Positions 8,218 to 16,320 of a stretch of 64,000 nt of DNA are shown in pieces; position 1 is the first letter of the stretch, and every line of letters starts with the position of its first letter. The notes beneath the pieces were generated by a model. It did not search any database. It saw nothing but the letters and a program-made list of their open reading frames with translations, and was not told the DNA's origin. The DNA is from AC-43 sp963728855 (lineage in GTDB: Bacteria > Actinomycetota > Actinomycetes > Mycobacteriales > Micromonosporaceae), in NCBI GenBank assembly GCA_963728855.1, contig CAVSLN010000002.1:124001-188000 (forward strand), in the 5' to 3' direction. The position numbers and the translations under genes are program-made.

Positions 8218-8735
8218 CAGTCCTCAAGCAGCACCTCTACAACCCGCCAACCGACGGTGTGACCGCCGAGCGGCCGACGGCAGAAATACTGCAATCAATT
8301 GTTGATCGACTCCAGCAACTGTCGCGACTGATCACGGCCTGCGTCGCCGCGGCAGCCGCGGTGGTCGTGGCGGCCATCATGACCGCCGGTGCGCTACGCG
8401 TGGCCTTCCTGGCGTTCGCGCCCGCTCACACGGACAGCTATCCGGCTTCAGTGGTGCTGCTCTACGGTGGGTTGTACGCAATGCTGCTGATCGCGATCGG
8501 ACTACCGTTGGCAGCCTCATGGCGTGCCCGAGCCCGCGACACCGTCGAGCACGCCTACCCACTGCGCCTGGACTCCCACCACGACGAGCGCTGGGCGGAG
8601 GACCGGGCCCGACTCGAACACCTGCTACACCTCGATGTCGGCCTGATACGCAGCCCACTGACGGCACTGACCGTGTTCACGCCGCTGATCACCAGCCTCC
8701 TTGCAGTACTGGTGCCGGATATCGCCAAACCATGA
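8218..8735 (+). pseudogene. Membrane protein, fragment 3 of 3 (C-terminal)
   Basis: C-terminal half of the interrupted membrane protein, reading AVLKQHLYNPPTDG onward in the frame set by HQEC at the left junction. Three hydrophobic helices are visible: LITACVAAAAAVVVAAIM, SVVLLYGGLYAMLLIAIGL and PLTALTVFTPLITSLLAVLV. A charged cytoplasmic-looking stretch (RARARDTVEHAYPLRLDSHH) lies between the last two. The open frame extends left to 8172 into the element, so a shortened protein could be made, but the ancestral N-terminus is gone. Confidence 0.8.
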
Positions 8736-8876
8736 CCGCCGCTGGTCCCTCGGGAGGCATGGACACCGCCATTCAACTTCACACACCCACGTCGGCCGGC
8801 TGATCACGCCGACCACATCGGTAACAATCCGTAGCGGCCAGATCGCGGTAGATCAGTGCACGCCGTTGCCAGCGGG

Positions 8877-9875
8877 TCACAGGCTGTCCGGCGAAGAGTT
8901 TCCCGGCGCCCAGGTGGCGCTGTCCGTGCTCGGGAAGTTCGGCCGGTTCACCACCGGAGCGCGACTCGGCCTCGGTACCGTGGTGAATGGCTGTCCGGAC
9001 TCGTCGTTGACCACGGTAACGTGTTGCCGAGCATCGGCCGAGGTCCAGTCGATGATGGCCTGCCAGCTGTAGTCGTAGTTCTTGGCGTAGGCGTAGAGAA
9101 TGAAACTCTCCGGATCAGACTTGGTCACGGTATACGCTCGGGCGTTGAAGCGCTTCCGGGTGTCCATGACGAAGTGAGAGGCGCCATTGGACGCATCGTC
9201 GAATGATCCTAAGAAGACCTGCGGTGGCGAGTCGTCAAGCCTCGCGCCGTAGAGGCTGCGGTCCTCGACGCCTCCGCATTCGCCATACGAATTCACATAG
9301 GATCCCGACTTTGGGGTCGCCTTCCCTGTGACGGCGATCCTCAGATCGGTAACGGTAATGGCCGTATCGCTGAGCCCCTGCAAGGTGAATTGCACTTCCG
9401 TTCCCGATGCCTCTGCTCCCCCGTGTGTCTTTGCCCATTCCCGCACGGAGCCGTCCGGAGGTGGTGGCGGCCCGAGCGGCCCTGGCACCCGCCAGCCTGG
9501 GGCTCCGTTGCATACGTTGTCGACGACGTGTACGGCGAGGACTGCCAAGTCCCGGCTGTTGCCGAGCCAGCCGGTCGGGGTGGCCGTCGGCAGGTTTGCC
9601 TCATCACGGTCGGTGATGGCGTTGACCGATGTTCGTAGCGGACCAGCGGTGCTCGGTGTCGCGGATGGTGAGGTGCCCTTGAGGCTCGGTTCAAGGTCTT
9701 TGTTGATCACGTTGGTGGTCACGCCAACTATGGTCGGTACCAGAATGAGTGTCACGATGCCTGTGCCGATCGCGAGGAGGAGCTTCCGGTGTCGCTTCTC
9801 GGCCGGTGGAGGAATGGGCGCCCCAGTTCTTTGGCGCCCGCGCAGCTGCCGGAGGCGACGGATGTTCCTCGGCAT
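8877..9875 (-). CDS. Membrane-anchored hypothetical protein
   Basis: A 332-aa protein starting at ATG 9875, which has GGGAGGGGAAA just upstream; the frame continues to 9944 without such a site. It has a short basic N-terminus (MPRNIRRLRQLRGRQRTG), one transmembrane helix (KLLLAIGTGIVTLILVPTIVG), a Thr/Pro/Ser linker and a roughly 200-residue extracytoplasmic region with little similarity to families I know. The topology is that of a bitopic surface or signalling protein. It stands alone and no function can be given. Confidence 0.75.
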   Translation of the reverse strand: MPRNIRRLRQLRGRQRTGAPIPPPAEKRHRKLLLAIGTGIVTLILVPTIVGVTTNVINKDLEPSLKGTSPSATPSTAGPLRTSVNAITDRDEANLPTATPTGWLGNSRDLAVLAVHVVDNVCNGAPGWRVPGPLGPPPPPDGSVREWAKTHGGAEASGTEVQFTLQGLSDTAITVTDLRIAVTGKATPKSGSYVNSYGECGGVEDRSLYGARLDDSPPQVFLGSFDDASNGASHFVMDTRKRFNARAYTVTKSDPESFILYAYAKNYDYSWQAIIDWTSADARQHVTVVNDESGQPFTTVPRPSRAPVVNRPNFPSTDSATWAPGNSSPDSL

Positions 9876-10495
9876 AGTTTCCCCTCCCAGGTTGGCTGGC
9901 AAACAACTTCCGCTATACCACGGAGGCGGTATCTCGTCGGCCATATGATCGGGTTCAAGTCTTGAACTGCGTCGGTGGGCGGACGTATGCGGACGCTGTC
10001 CGACGATACGTAGACGTACACGTCGATAAATCCCGCCGGTGGTTCGAGTAGAGCACCTGGCGGCCCTGGGCGCCTCCTCCGGTTATGCCTTTCATTGCGC
10101 TGTTTGGGGGAAGGTTTGCTGGTGAGCCGACTCCATGTCGGTCTCACGCTCCCGTCGCGCTCGGTCGCCGGCACGATCGGATGCCCAGCCACGTGCGTCA
10201 GGCCATCGCGGAAGCAGCGGACGTTCGTGAAATGCGAAGCCATAACAGATGCATCTGCGCGCTTCGGGACATCGATAGTCGACCTGCCGCAGTACCGTAA
10301 CCAAGCCGGCGCAACCTTCTCGAATTTTGCGTCAAGATCGGGTTTGCGTCGGCCCTCTATGCTCCAGGCATGTCCAGTAGGCCGAGGCGACGCCTTCACG
10401 GTCGCCCTTGGATTGTCTCCGGGAGTGCCGCCCGGATTCGGCGCCATCAAGGACACGCTCGCCAAGTCAGCCGTAGGTCTGCCTGCAGCGCACAA
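9876..10495. other. Gene-free stretch, possibly decayed coding DNA
   Basis: No frame here has a good start or recognisable family. Open frames on both strands overlap one another. GC is a little lower than in the core region. It probably holds the promoters of the divergent genes at 9875 and 10496 and may include relic coding sequence. Confidence 0.4.
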
Positions 10496-11284
10496 ATGCA
10501 ATCCAATCAAGAAGGTAGTACCGCCGTACAATCTGACGGGCGGTCACTCATAGTTGATCTTATACCCGTTGCCGCAGTCCCTGCCTTGGGGATAGCAACG
10601 ATCATGGTCGCATTCGAACAATCGGCTGTCCTGCACACCATCCTGCAACAGGGATCCTTGTTGACATTCGTTTCATTGGCACCGCTATTTCTGCCGGTTA
10701 TGGCGGCGGCCGCCGCGTACTCGGCAAGCCTGCGGTTACCCGCCAAGTCCGCGGAGCGGACCGGGTGGTTTGCTCTGGGCACAGGGTTTATCCTTGCATT
10801 TGTCGTTCCAATCAATTATTCCGTGCTGCAATTTGGCATTCTCCTAGCTATAGGCATTCGATTCATCGTCAAGCGAAGAATCCTGCGCACTGTCTCGGGC
10901 ATTGGAATTATGTTGGCGGCTCTCGTTGCGACCGCGGTCCTCGTGATAGAAGAGCCAGACTCCCGGACCGGCGTACACTCGGACTGGTTATACCAGGCAG
11001 CTATAGGCAGAATTCTTGATGGGTTGGTTTCCATCAATATCAGCTACAATGGCAGCGAGCGAAGTGTCCATCTCGTAGGCACGAATGGGGACTTCGCGAC
11101 GGTGATATCGACAGACTACCCGCCGAAGATTGCTTACCTTCCGACGAAAGTTGTCGCGGATGCGAGGCCATGTCAGCGGCGACCCAGCCACAACCAGCGA
11201 AGCTTGTTCAGCTACGCCATGGCTCGGCTGGCGGGCAAAGGAGTTGCCGTTGGGGTGCCGGCATGCAATAGCCGGACTATATAG
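10496..11284 (+). CDS. Polytopic membrane protein, hypothetical
   Basis: The frame is open from 10370, but the sequence before ATG 10496 is Arg-rich and unlike protein, so the start is placed at MQSNQEGSTAVQSDG. That gives about 262 residues with four to five hydrophobic helices (LIPVAAVPALGIATIMVAF, LAPLFLPVMAAAAAYSASL, FALGTGFILAFVVPINYSV, IGIMLAALVATAVLVI) and a soluble C-terminal third. Codon use is less GC-rich at third positions (many ATA, ATT, AAT, CAA) than in its neighbours, a sign of foreign origin. No family is recognised. Confidence 0.6.
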   Translation: MQSNQEGSTAVQSDGRSLIVDLIPVAAVPALGIATIMVAFEQSAVLHTILQQGSLLTFVSLAPLFLPVMAAAAAYSASLRLPAKSAERTGWFALGTGFILAFVVPINYSVLQFGILLAIGIRFIVKRRILRTVSGIGIMLAALVATAVLVIEEPDSRTGVHSDWLYQAAIGRILDGLVSINISYNGSERSVHLVGTNGDFATVISTDYPPKIAYLPTKVVADARPCQRRPSHNQRSLFSYAMARLAGKGVAVGVPACNSRTI

Positions 11285-11469
11285 GATTCGAGCAATGCAA
11301 AAATCGTATCCAAGAGGGGCCCTGCTACGCATTTCTCGCAGACCTGGAAGCACACTCTTCTCGGCAGATCCGTACGCCCGGCAGGGGTTGGCCGACATGA
11401 TGGGTATCACGGAGTGTGAGGGCCACCGGAGCTTGGTCACGCCGTCGTCGTGGCCACCGTTGCCGCCCG

Positions 11470-11787
11470 CTACCCGGACGGCCGTTCCCGGTACCGGCGC
11501 TGGCTGGCGGTCAGCACGGGTCTCCGCGTGGTCGCCGTCCTGCCAGCCGCGTACGTCGGCGCGCTTACCGGGGTTCGAGGGCCTTGTAGACGTTGAAGAA
11601 GTGGCTGATCTTGTCCAGCAGGTTCGGTGGTAGGTCGCGGATGGTGTGGATGGCATGCCAGCGGGTGTTGCCGGCCGGTACGCACAGCAGCTTCGTGTCT
11701 GGGCCCTGTTCGTCCCGCATGTAGAACACGGCGACTGGGTGTACCCGCACGGGTGTAACCGGGGAACGTCGGCGTGTCCAGCGGTAC
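11470..11787 (-). pseudogene. ppa: Inorganic pyrophosphatase relic, C-terminal part
   Basis: Reading the minus strand from 11787 gives the second half of a family I soluble pyrophosphatase: VPLDTPTFPG, then VAVFYMRDEQGPDTKLLCVP, then LLDKISHFFNVYKALEP and RRYRERPSG near the end. These pieces fall in three frames, so at least three frameshifts are present. The first half of the gene lies on the opposite strand immediately to the right. The active enzyme hydrolyses PPi to phosphate; this copy cannot make it. Confidence 0.8.
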
Positions 11788-11790
11788 GTG

Positions 11791-11985
11791 ATGGATGTCG
11801 ACATGCTGGTGGAGATCCCCGTCGGTTCCCGCAACAAGTACGAGATGGACCACACCATGGGCCGGATCCGGCTGGACCGCACCCTGGCCACCGCCACCGC
11901 CACCGCCACCGCCTACGCGACCGACTACGGCTACATCCCCGACACGGTGGCCGAAGACGGCCATCCGCTCAACGCCATGGTGCTG
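11791..11985 (+). pseudogene. ppa: Inorganic pyrophosphatase relic, inverted N-terminal part
   Basis: Sixty-five codons from ATG 11791 read MDVDMLVEIPVGSRNKYEMD and continue through GRIRLDRTLATATA, TDYGYIPDTVAEDGHPLNAM to VL. This is the N-terminal half of a bacterial pyrophosphatase, with the metal-binding DYGYIPDT region. It ends exactly where the minus-strand part begins (NAMVL then VPLDTPTFPG). Inverting 11788-11985 would rejoin the gene on the minus strand. Confidence 0.82.
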
Positions 11986-12073
11986 GATGTTTGATGTGCG
12001 ATTACGTCAGCGGGAAGGTCGCCTCCACCATCGGTCATAGGCCGATCACGCTGCGATTTTGTAGATCTGTGAC

Positions 12074-12099
12074 GTGCCCCCGGCAGGATTCGGACCTGC
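12074..12099 (-). other. tRNA-Arg-like 3' end fragment (possible attachment site)
   Basis: On the minus strand this reads a T-arm and acceptor 3' strand (GCAGGTCCGAATCCTGCC followed by GGGGGCAC), like the 3' end of actinobacterial tRNA-Arg genes, with TCCGAAT where TTCGAAT is usual. No 5' half is present. Such fragments are left by integrases that use tRNA 3' ends. Confidence 0.5.
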
Positions 12100-12414
12100 G
12101 CGCCGTGTCGGGGTTTCCACGGGGGAGTGGGAGGTCATGCGGGGTTGCGGCTTACCTGGCGCCTCCGGCTCGGCATCGGACTGCCGCGACAGTCACGTCG
12201 TGCCCGAGCGGCGAAGCCGTTGATATCGGCGTCCAGACTCGCCTCCAGTACCGGGTACGGGGCGCGGGGCTCGATGGCCACCCCTCGTTTACCCCCCGAA
12301 AACCTCTGACAACGAACGACAAGCAGTGACAATAGGTGATCATCGACTAATGATGTCTTCGCTGGTCAACGCCAGTTTCTGCTAACTGATGACAAGCCAA
12401 TCGCCCTGGCGTTC

Positions 12415-12454
12415 GGTAACCAGAGGTCACAGGTTCAAATCCTGTCCCCGCTAC
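12415..12454 (+). other. tRNA-Met-like 3' end fragment (attachment-site repeat, left)
   Basis: AACCAGAGGTCACAGG then TTCAAATCCTGTCCCCGCTAC is the anticodon-stem, T-arm and acceptor 3' strand of an actinobacterial initiator-type tRNA-Met. The matching 5' acceptor strand (AGCGGGG) is missing upstream. A shorter, diverged copy occurs at 23985-24010, again followed by the same hairpin. Confidence 0.6.
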
Positions 12455-12468
12455 AGAGAAGTACCAGG

Positions 12469-12508
12469 TCAAGGGCCGGTTCTGGAATAATCCAGAACCG
12501 GCCCTTGA
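12469..12508 (+). terminator. Strong hairpin terminator after the tRNA fragment
   Basis: TCAAGGGCCGGTTCTGG pairs perfectly with CCAGAACCGGCCCTTGA across a 6-base loop, a 17-bp stem; a T-rich run (CGTTTGTCT) follows. It is the original tRNA terminator by position. A diverged copy lies at 24026-24060. Confidence 0.85.
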
Positions 12509-12567
12509 TCGTTTGTCTCTCATTTGACTGCGGATTGTTTGGTGGCCCTGGCGGATGAGATGTACCC

Positions 12568-12594
12568 GATCGGTCGGTGTTATTCCGACCGATC
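12568..12594. terminator. Small perfect hairpin
   Basis: GATCGGTCGG and CCGACCGATC pair across TGTTATT. There is no U-tract, so it could be a weak terminator or a binding site. Confidence 0.35.
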
Positions 12595-12721
12595 AGTTGC
12601 ATCTAGGGTGACGGTGTCATCGGCCGCGCGTTTGGGTAGCTGACCCAGCCCGCCTGATCGACCGGGTCCTCACGGGAAGGCTGGTCCAGTCCAGCTGCGT
12701 TACTATCTCATTTGATGCACT

Positions 12722-13115
12722 TTGCAGGTGTCTGCGGTTGAGGTGCTAGCGCGGCTGGCCGCTGAGGTCGCCGAGGACCAGTGGGGCCTGGTCACCCGGG
12801 CGCAGGCGCTGGCCGTGGGGGTACTACGGGCGACGTTCGCCCGTCTGGTCGCGGCGGGGGCGCTGGTCCGGGTGGCGCACGGCGTGTACCGGGTCGCTGG
12901 CGGCCCGGATCCCGGTCATCTCGACGTGCGTGCGGCGTGGTTGCAACTGGACGTATGAGGATGGTGGCGCCGTGGCCACGATCGCGGTCGAGGCGGTACG
13001 TCATGGCCTGACCACCCCGGCGCAGATCGCCGCGTCGGTGGCGCCGCTGGCGCGCCGCTACCACGTGGGAGACGGCGCGGCGCTGGTTGACCAACTGCTG
13101 GCTGACGCCGCATGA
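12722..13115 (+). pseudogene. AbiEi-type antitoxin, internally deleted
   Basis: The first 78 codons (DQWGLVTRAQALAVGVLRAT and AHGVYRVAGGPDPGHLDVRA) are the wing-type N-terminal domain of AbiEi-family antitoxins of type IV toxin-antitoxin systems. The frame then breaks near 12950, and the usual C-terminus follows in another frame (EDGGAVATIAVEAVRHGLTT to DQLLADAA). About 80-100 middle residues are missing. The intact protein represses its operon and counteracts the AbiEii nucleotidyltransferase; this one should not. Confidence 0.75.
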
Positions 13116-13317
13116 GTGGCCCGTTTCCGTATGCGTCGCCCGCGGCGTTGCGGGCAGCCTTGGCCGACCGGTTGAAGAAGCTCGCCGTCTCGTCGCCGTT
13201 ACGGTGACCGAGCTGCATCGCCAGTTCGCCTACGATCGACTGCTGGCCAGGGTCTTCACCGCCCCGGATACGGATCGCTGGGTGCTGAAGGGCGCCACCG
13301 CGCTGCCAGCGCGGTGA
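13112..13317 (+). pseudogene. AbiEii-type toxin, frameshifted and truncated
   Basis: Starts with ATG inside an ATGA overlap with the antitoxin stop, as in intact abiE operons. It reads MSGPFPYASPAALRAALADR and onward to SSP, then needs one added T near 13199 to continue as TVTELHRQFAYDRLLARVFT and RWVLKGATAL. It stops at 13317, before most of the nucleotidyltransferase domain, so no toxin activity is expected. Confidence 0.75.
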
Positions 13318-13356
13318 CGACCAGCGCGCACAGCACATTGATGGTTATGAGCGCGG

Positions 13357-14482
13357 TTACCCGATGAGGTCGAACTCCTCCCAGAGGCGGATTGCCGCGC
13401 GGTTGGCGATCAGCGAGCTGTGTCCGGCGTCCTCGGTGGTGACGTACCTGCTGTTGACGTTGGCCTTCAGCGACACGCTGCCGTCGCCGTTGCGGATCAG
13501 CTGGAACTTCTCCCACGGGCCGACCGCGTCCCGGTTGGCGATCAGGGGTTGGGTGCCGGCGTTCTCGGCGCACACGTACCGCCCGTTGGCGTGTGCCCGC
13601 AGCGCGATGTAGCCGTCGCCGGCGTCGAACTTGTCGAACTGTTCCCACCCGGCGATTGCGGTGCGGTTCGCGATGAGGGACGCGGCACCGCCGTTTTCCG
13701 CCGTGACGTACTTGCCGTTGACCCGGGCCCGCAGACTGATCACCGGGACGGCGACCGGCGGCTCCCCGCCATTGACGAGGATTGCCGGCACCGACTGCAG
13801 CGCGGAGAACCAGCGGGCGCCCATCTTGTCGTAGCCGCCCGCGTTCGGGTGCAACCCGTCGGCCAGGTCCGCCGTAGTGATTGCCGAGTGCATGTCCACC
13901 AGGTGCGTCCGGGGGCCCTTCTGCGCGACGATTCCCGGGATTGTCGCGTTGTACGCCTGCAACGCGCGACTCCAGCGTCGGATCGCTTGCGGGGGTGATC
14001 TGCGCGACGAACAGTTCGACCGCCGGCGCCGTCGCCCGGATCTTGTCGATGAGCGCGGAGAGCCGGGCCGGCGCGTTGGCCACGTCGAAGGTCTGGAGCA
14101 TGTCGTTGGTGCCGATGTGCAGCAGGATGGTATGCGGGCTCGATGCCTGCAGCCAGCCGACGACATTCGCATCGATCTGGTCGATCCGCCACCCGGAATG
14201 GCCCTCGTGGTCGTGGTCACCCAGGCTCGCCGGCCCGTTGAACCCGGAACCGACGAAGTCGACGGAGTAACCGCCGTCCGCGAGGCCCTGCCACAGGTTG
14301 ATGCGGTAGCCGCCGGGCACGTTGAACCCATCGGTGATGGAGTCGCCCAGCGGCATGACCTTCACACCGCCATTGGACTCGGCCAAGGCGGGTACGGCCC
14401 TGGCGGTGAGCGCGGCTGCCGCGCCCGCGGCCAGAGCCAGGCTCAGACAGCCGGCGCCGAGCCGGCGCATGGTGCGTTGCAT
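13357..14482 (-). pseudogene. Secreted GDSL/SGNH esterase with fascin-like beta-trefoil, frameshifted
   Basis: From ATG 14482 (AGGAA 8 bases upstream) there is a signal peptide of about 34 residues, then an SGNH hydrolase: block I GDSITDG with catalytic Ser48, block III IGTNDML, and block V DGLHPNAGGYDKM with the Asp/His pair. The frame breaks near 13966, inside a CG-repeat run, and the rest continues in another frame. The C-terminal 125 residues form a fascin-like beta-trefoil of three repeats (ENGGAASLIANR, ENAGTQPLIANR, EDAGHSSLIANR). Probable role: extracellular deacetylation of carbohydrate esters, with the trefoil binding polysaccharide. The same trefoil ends the GH3 protein near 23.9 kb. 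Confidence 0.85.
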
Positions 14483-14825
14483 GATTCGAGTTCCTCCCGT
14501 CTAGCGGGGCGGCATCCGTCTCATCAAGATAAGCGCCGTGCGATTTTCTCGGCGCTGGCGCTGGCGCTGGCGCTGGCGCTGGCGCTGGCGCTGGCGATGT
14601 AGGTGCCGGTGGCGCCGAGCGTCAAGGCGACGGCGGCACCGACCGTCACCCGCGCTCTCCGACTGATGCGCCAAAGTCGACTTGGCGACGCGCTGCGAGC
14701 AGATCGTCCGCCCGGGGCGTACGGGCTACCGATCTGGGTCTCCGCCGTCGAGCCCGGGCAATCCACGATCCGGCCACGATGGACGTTGCGCCGCGCGACT
14801 ATTGACGTGACACGCGGTCTCTCGA
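14483..14825. other. Gap with a truncated signal-peptide-like ORF
   Basis: A minus-strand frame (14524-14766) contains SRRARVTVGAAVALTLGATG, like a Tat/Sec signal region, followed by an Ala-Ser run encoded by the hexamer repeat and a quick stop. It may be the stub of a lost secreted protein. No good start is visible. Confidence 0.35.
14551..14592. repeat. Hexanucleotide microsatellite (GGCGCT)7
   Basis: Seven exact tandem copies of GGCGCT, followed by a diverged unit. In the minus-strand frame it encodes alternating Ser-Ala. Confidence 0.95.
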
Positions 14826-15230
14826 CTACGTTTCGCTACGCCGCCGGCGGAAGAGCACGGTGACTGAAGCCACCGCTACCGCAAGCGTTGCGGCTGCGGC
14901 CATCGCGAAGACACCGCCGGACAGTGGGACCAGGGCGCGGTCGCCCGATACGCGCGCCGTCACTTCCTGGCCCGGGGTGAGGTCCTTGCCCGCGACCTCC
15001 CCGTGGACCGTGGCTGACCCGACGATCCATGTCCCCGCACAAGTCTTCAGCGAACCCTCGTCGCGGCAGGACCCGGTCACGCTCACGGCCGCCTCGTCGT
15101 GCTGGTAGTCGCGGAAGTTCGGCAGGACGTAGGTGAGAAACAGGCTGACCGCGACGATCGCAAGCACGGCGCTCAAGATGAGCCGGAGGATCAGCCGCAA
15201 GGCCACCGGCACTACGCGACCAAGACTCAT
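14826..15230 (-). CDS. Small two-helix membrane protein, hypothetical
   Basis: 134 residues from ATG 15230. There is one N-terminal helix (LILRLILSAVLAIVAVSLFL), an extracytoplasmic domain of about 65 residues with a CRDEGSLKTCAG pair of cysteines that could form a disulfide, and a C-terminal helix (GVFAMAAAATLAVAVASVTV) ending in RRRRSET. The hairpin topology resembles many short actinobacterial DUF3592-like proteins, though this is only a resemblance. Neighbours give no function. Confidence 0.6.
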   Translation of the reverse strand: MSLGRVVPVALRLILRLILSAVLAIVAVSLFLTYVLPNFRDYQHDEAAVSVTGSCRDEGSLKTCAGTWIVGSATVHGEVAGKDLTPGQEVTARVSGDRALVPLSGGVFAMAAAATLAVAVASVTVLFRRRRSET

Positions 15231-15789
15231 GGGGTGGACGTAGTCACTGACGGACGGGGGTTAGCTGCCGGCAGGACTAGCCGGTGACTCCCCGTTCGAA
15301 TCGCCGTGCCGTAGACAGCCGCGCCAGCGGCCGCGCCGCGGGCGAGCCCTGGGAAGGTGCGCCTGTTTGCCTGTACCACGTTGTGTTCATCTCCTTGAGT
15401 ATTGTTGCGACAGCCATCCCGGGAAAGGGAAGCCACAGGCGAGCCGCCCGGAAGCCCGGTCCCCGACAGGCGGCGAGACAACCGGGCGTGGCGCAGACCC
15501 TGGAGATTCGGCTCGGCGGTTGTCTGACGGTCTCGTCGGTGTACGCCGCCCGACCGAAGCCTCCAAGGTGATCATGGCACTCAGCATGGTCGCTGGCTGG
15601 ATCCGCTAACACCTGTCAAATGACTGATCCGACATCGTCGATCATTGGTGGATGTGAGCCAAGCATCATGCCTGCACGTCGACGCTCTTCCGATGCCGGC
15701 AGGCGCGCCCGCAGTGGCGACGATCCGACGGAGGTTGGGTGAACTCTCCAGGACATCGGTCTGGGCCCGGGTCGCGGTGCTCGTCCGGA
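15231..15789. other. Gene-poor stretch
   Basis: A minus-strand mini-frame (MNTTWYRQTGAPSQGSPAA, start at about 15390 with AAGGAG upstream, ending near 15280) could encode a 37-aa peptide, but nothing else supports it. No other feature is visible. Confidence 0.35.
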
Positions 15790-16025
15790 TCCTTTGCTCA
15801 TCGGTCCGGGTGTTCGGGTGGCGTGGTTCTCGGGTGTCCAAAGTGGCCGGTCAGCGTAGCCGGACGTCGGGCCTTGCGCTTTCGCCCGGGGAGGCGGGGG
15901 AAGGCATGGAGCATGCCGTGCAGGATGGGTCCGCCATAGGGTGCGGGCAGATCGGTGCATCCGGGAAGGCAGTATGGCGCGGGAAAGCCGAGCACGCGGA
16001 CGTGCGCGTCGCCTTCGGGCGACAT
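15790..16025 (-). mobile_element. Relic of an IS1111-type element, 3' end
   Basis: Bases 15803-15860 match the non-coding tail of the intact IS1111 copies at roughly 80 percent (GTGTCCAAAGTGGCCGGTCA against GTGTCCGAAGTGGACGGTCA). To the right, where a transposase C-terminus should lie, the minus strand reads EGDAHVRVLGF, comparable with RDGHIRCLARP. The rest of the element is missing. The similarity is stronger in the RNA region than in the protein. Confidence 0.55.
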
Positions 16026-16320
16026 CGATCAATGTAGTGGTCGATGCTTTTCACTTCGTCGATGACGCCTGCGCGCATCCTGGTCGTGCGTGCACCGCCA
16101 TGCCGCGCAGCTGACCGCGTGGGCTGCCGGGCCATCCTCCCGCAGCGTCACCGGCTGGACCATGCGGCCGGCCGACAAGCTCAGCGAAGACGACACCGCC
16201 GCGCTCAGACTTGGCCCGGAAGGGCAGGAAGTACGGGAGACGGTGTCGTGAGGACATCGACCGACGCCATACTCGGTTCGATAAAGTCACGGGGTCTGCG
16301 GTTTGTGGAAGGCGACGACG
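16026..16320. other. Upstream region of the beta-helix gene
   Basis: No supported gene. It should contain the promoter of the beta-helix gene. Confidence 0.4.

Larger units (their letters stand above)
11991..12721. other. Gene-poor junction with two tRNA 3'-end fragments and two hairpins
   Basis: Contains the tRNA-Arg-like and tRNA-Met-like fragments and the hairpins listed separately. Otherwise no supported gene is seen. It looks like the scarred end of integrated DNA. Confidence 0.5.

Noticed and set aside
12378..12454. A complete tRNA-Met gene
   Set aside because: The T-arm and 3' acceptor strand are good, but there is no 5' acceptor strand or D-arm in the 75 bases before the 3' end.
15227..15481. 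An 84-aa minus-strand ORF overlapping the stop of the next gene
   Set aside because: Weak start context and an Arg/Ala-rich sequence without recognisable structure.
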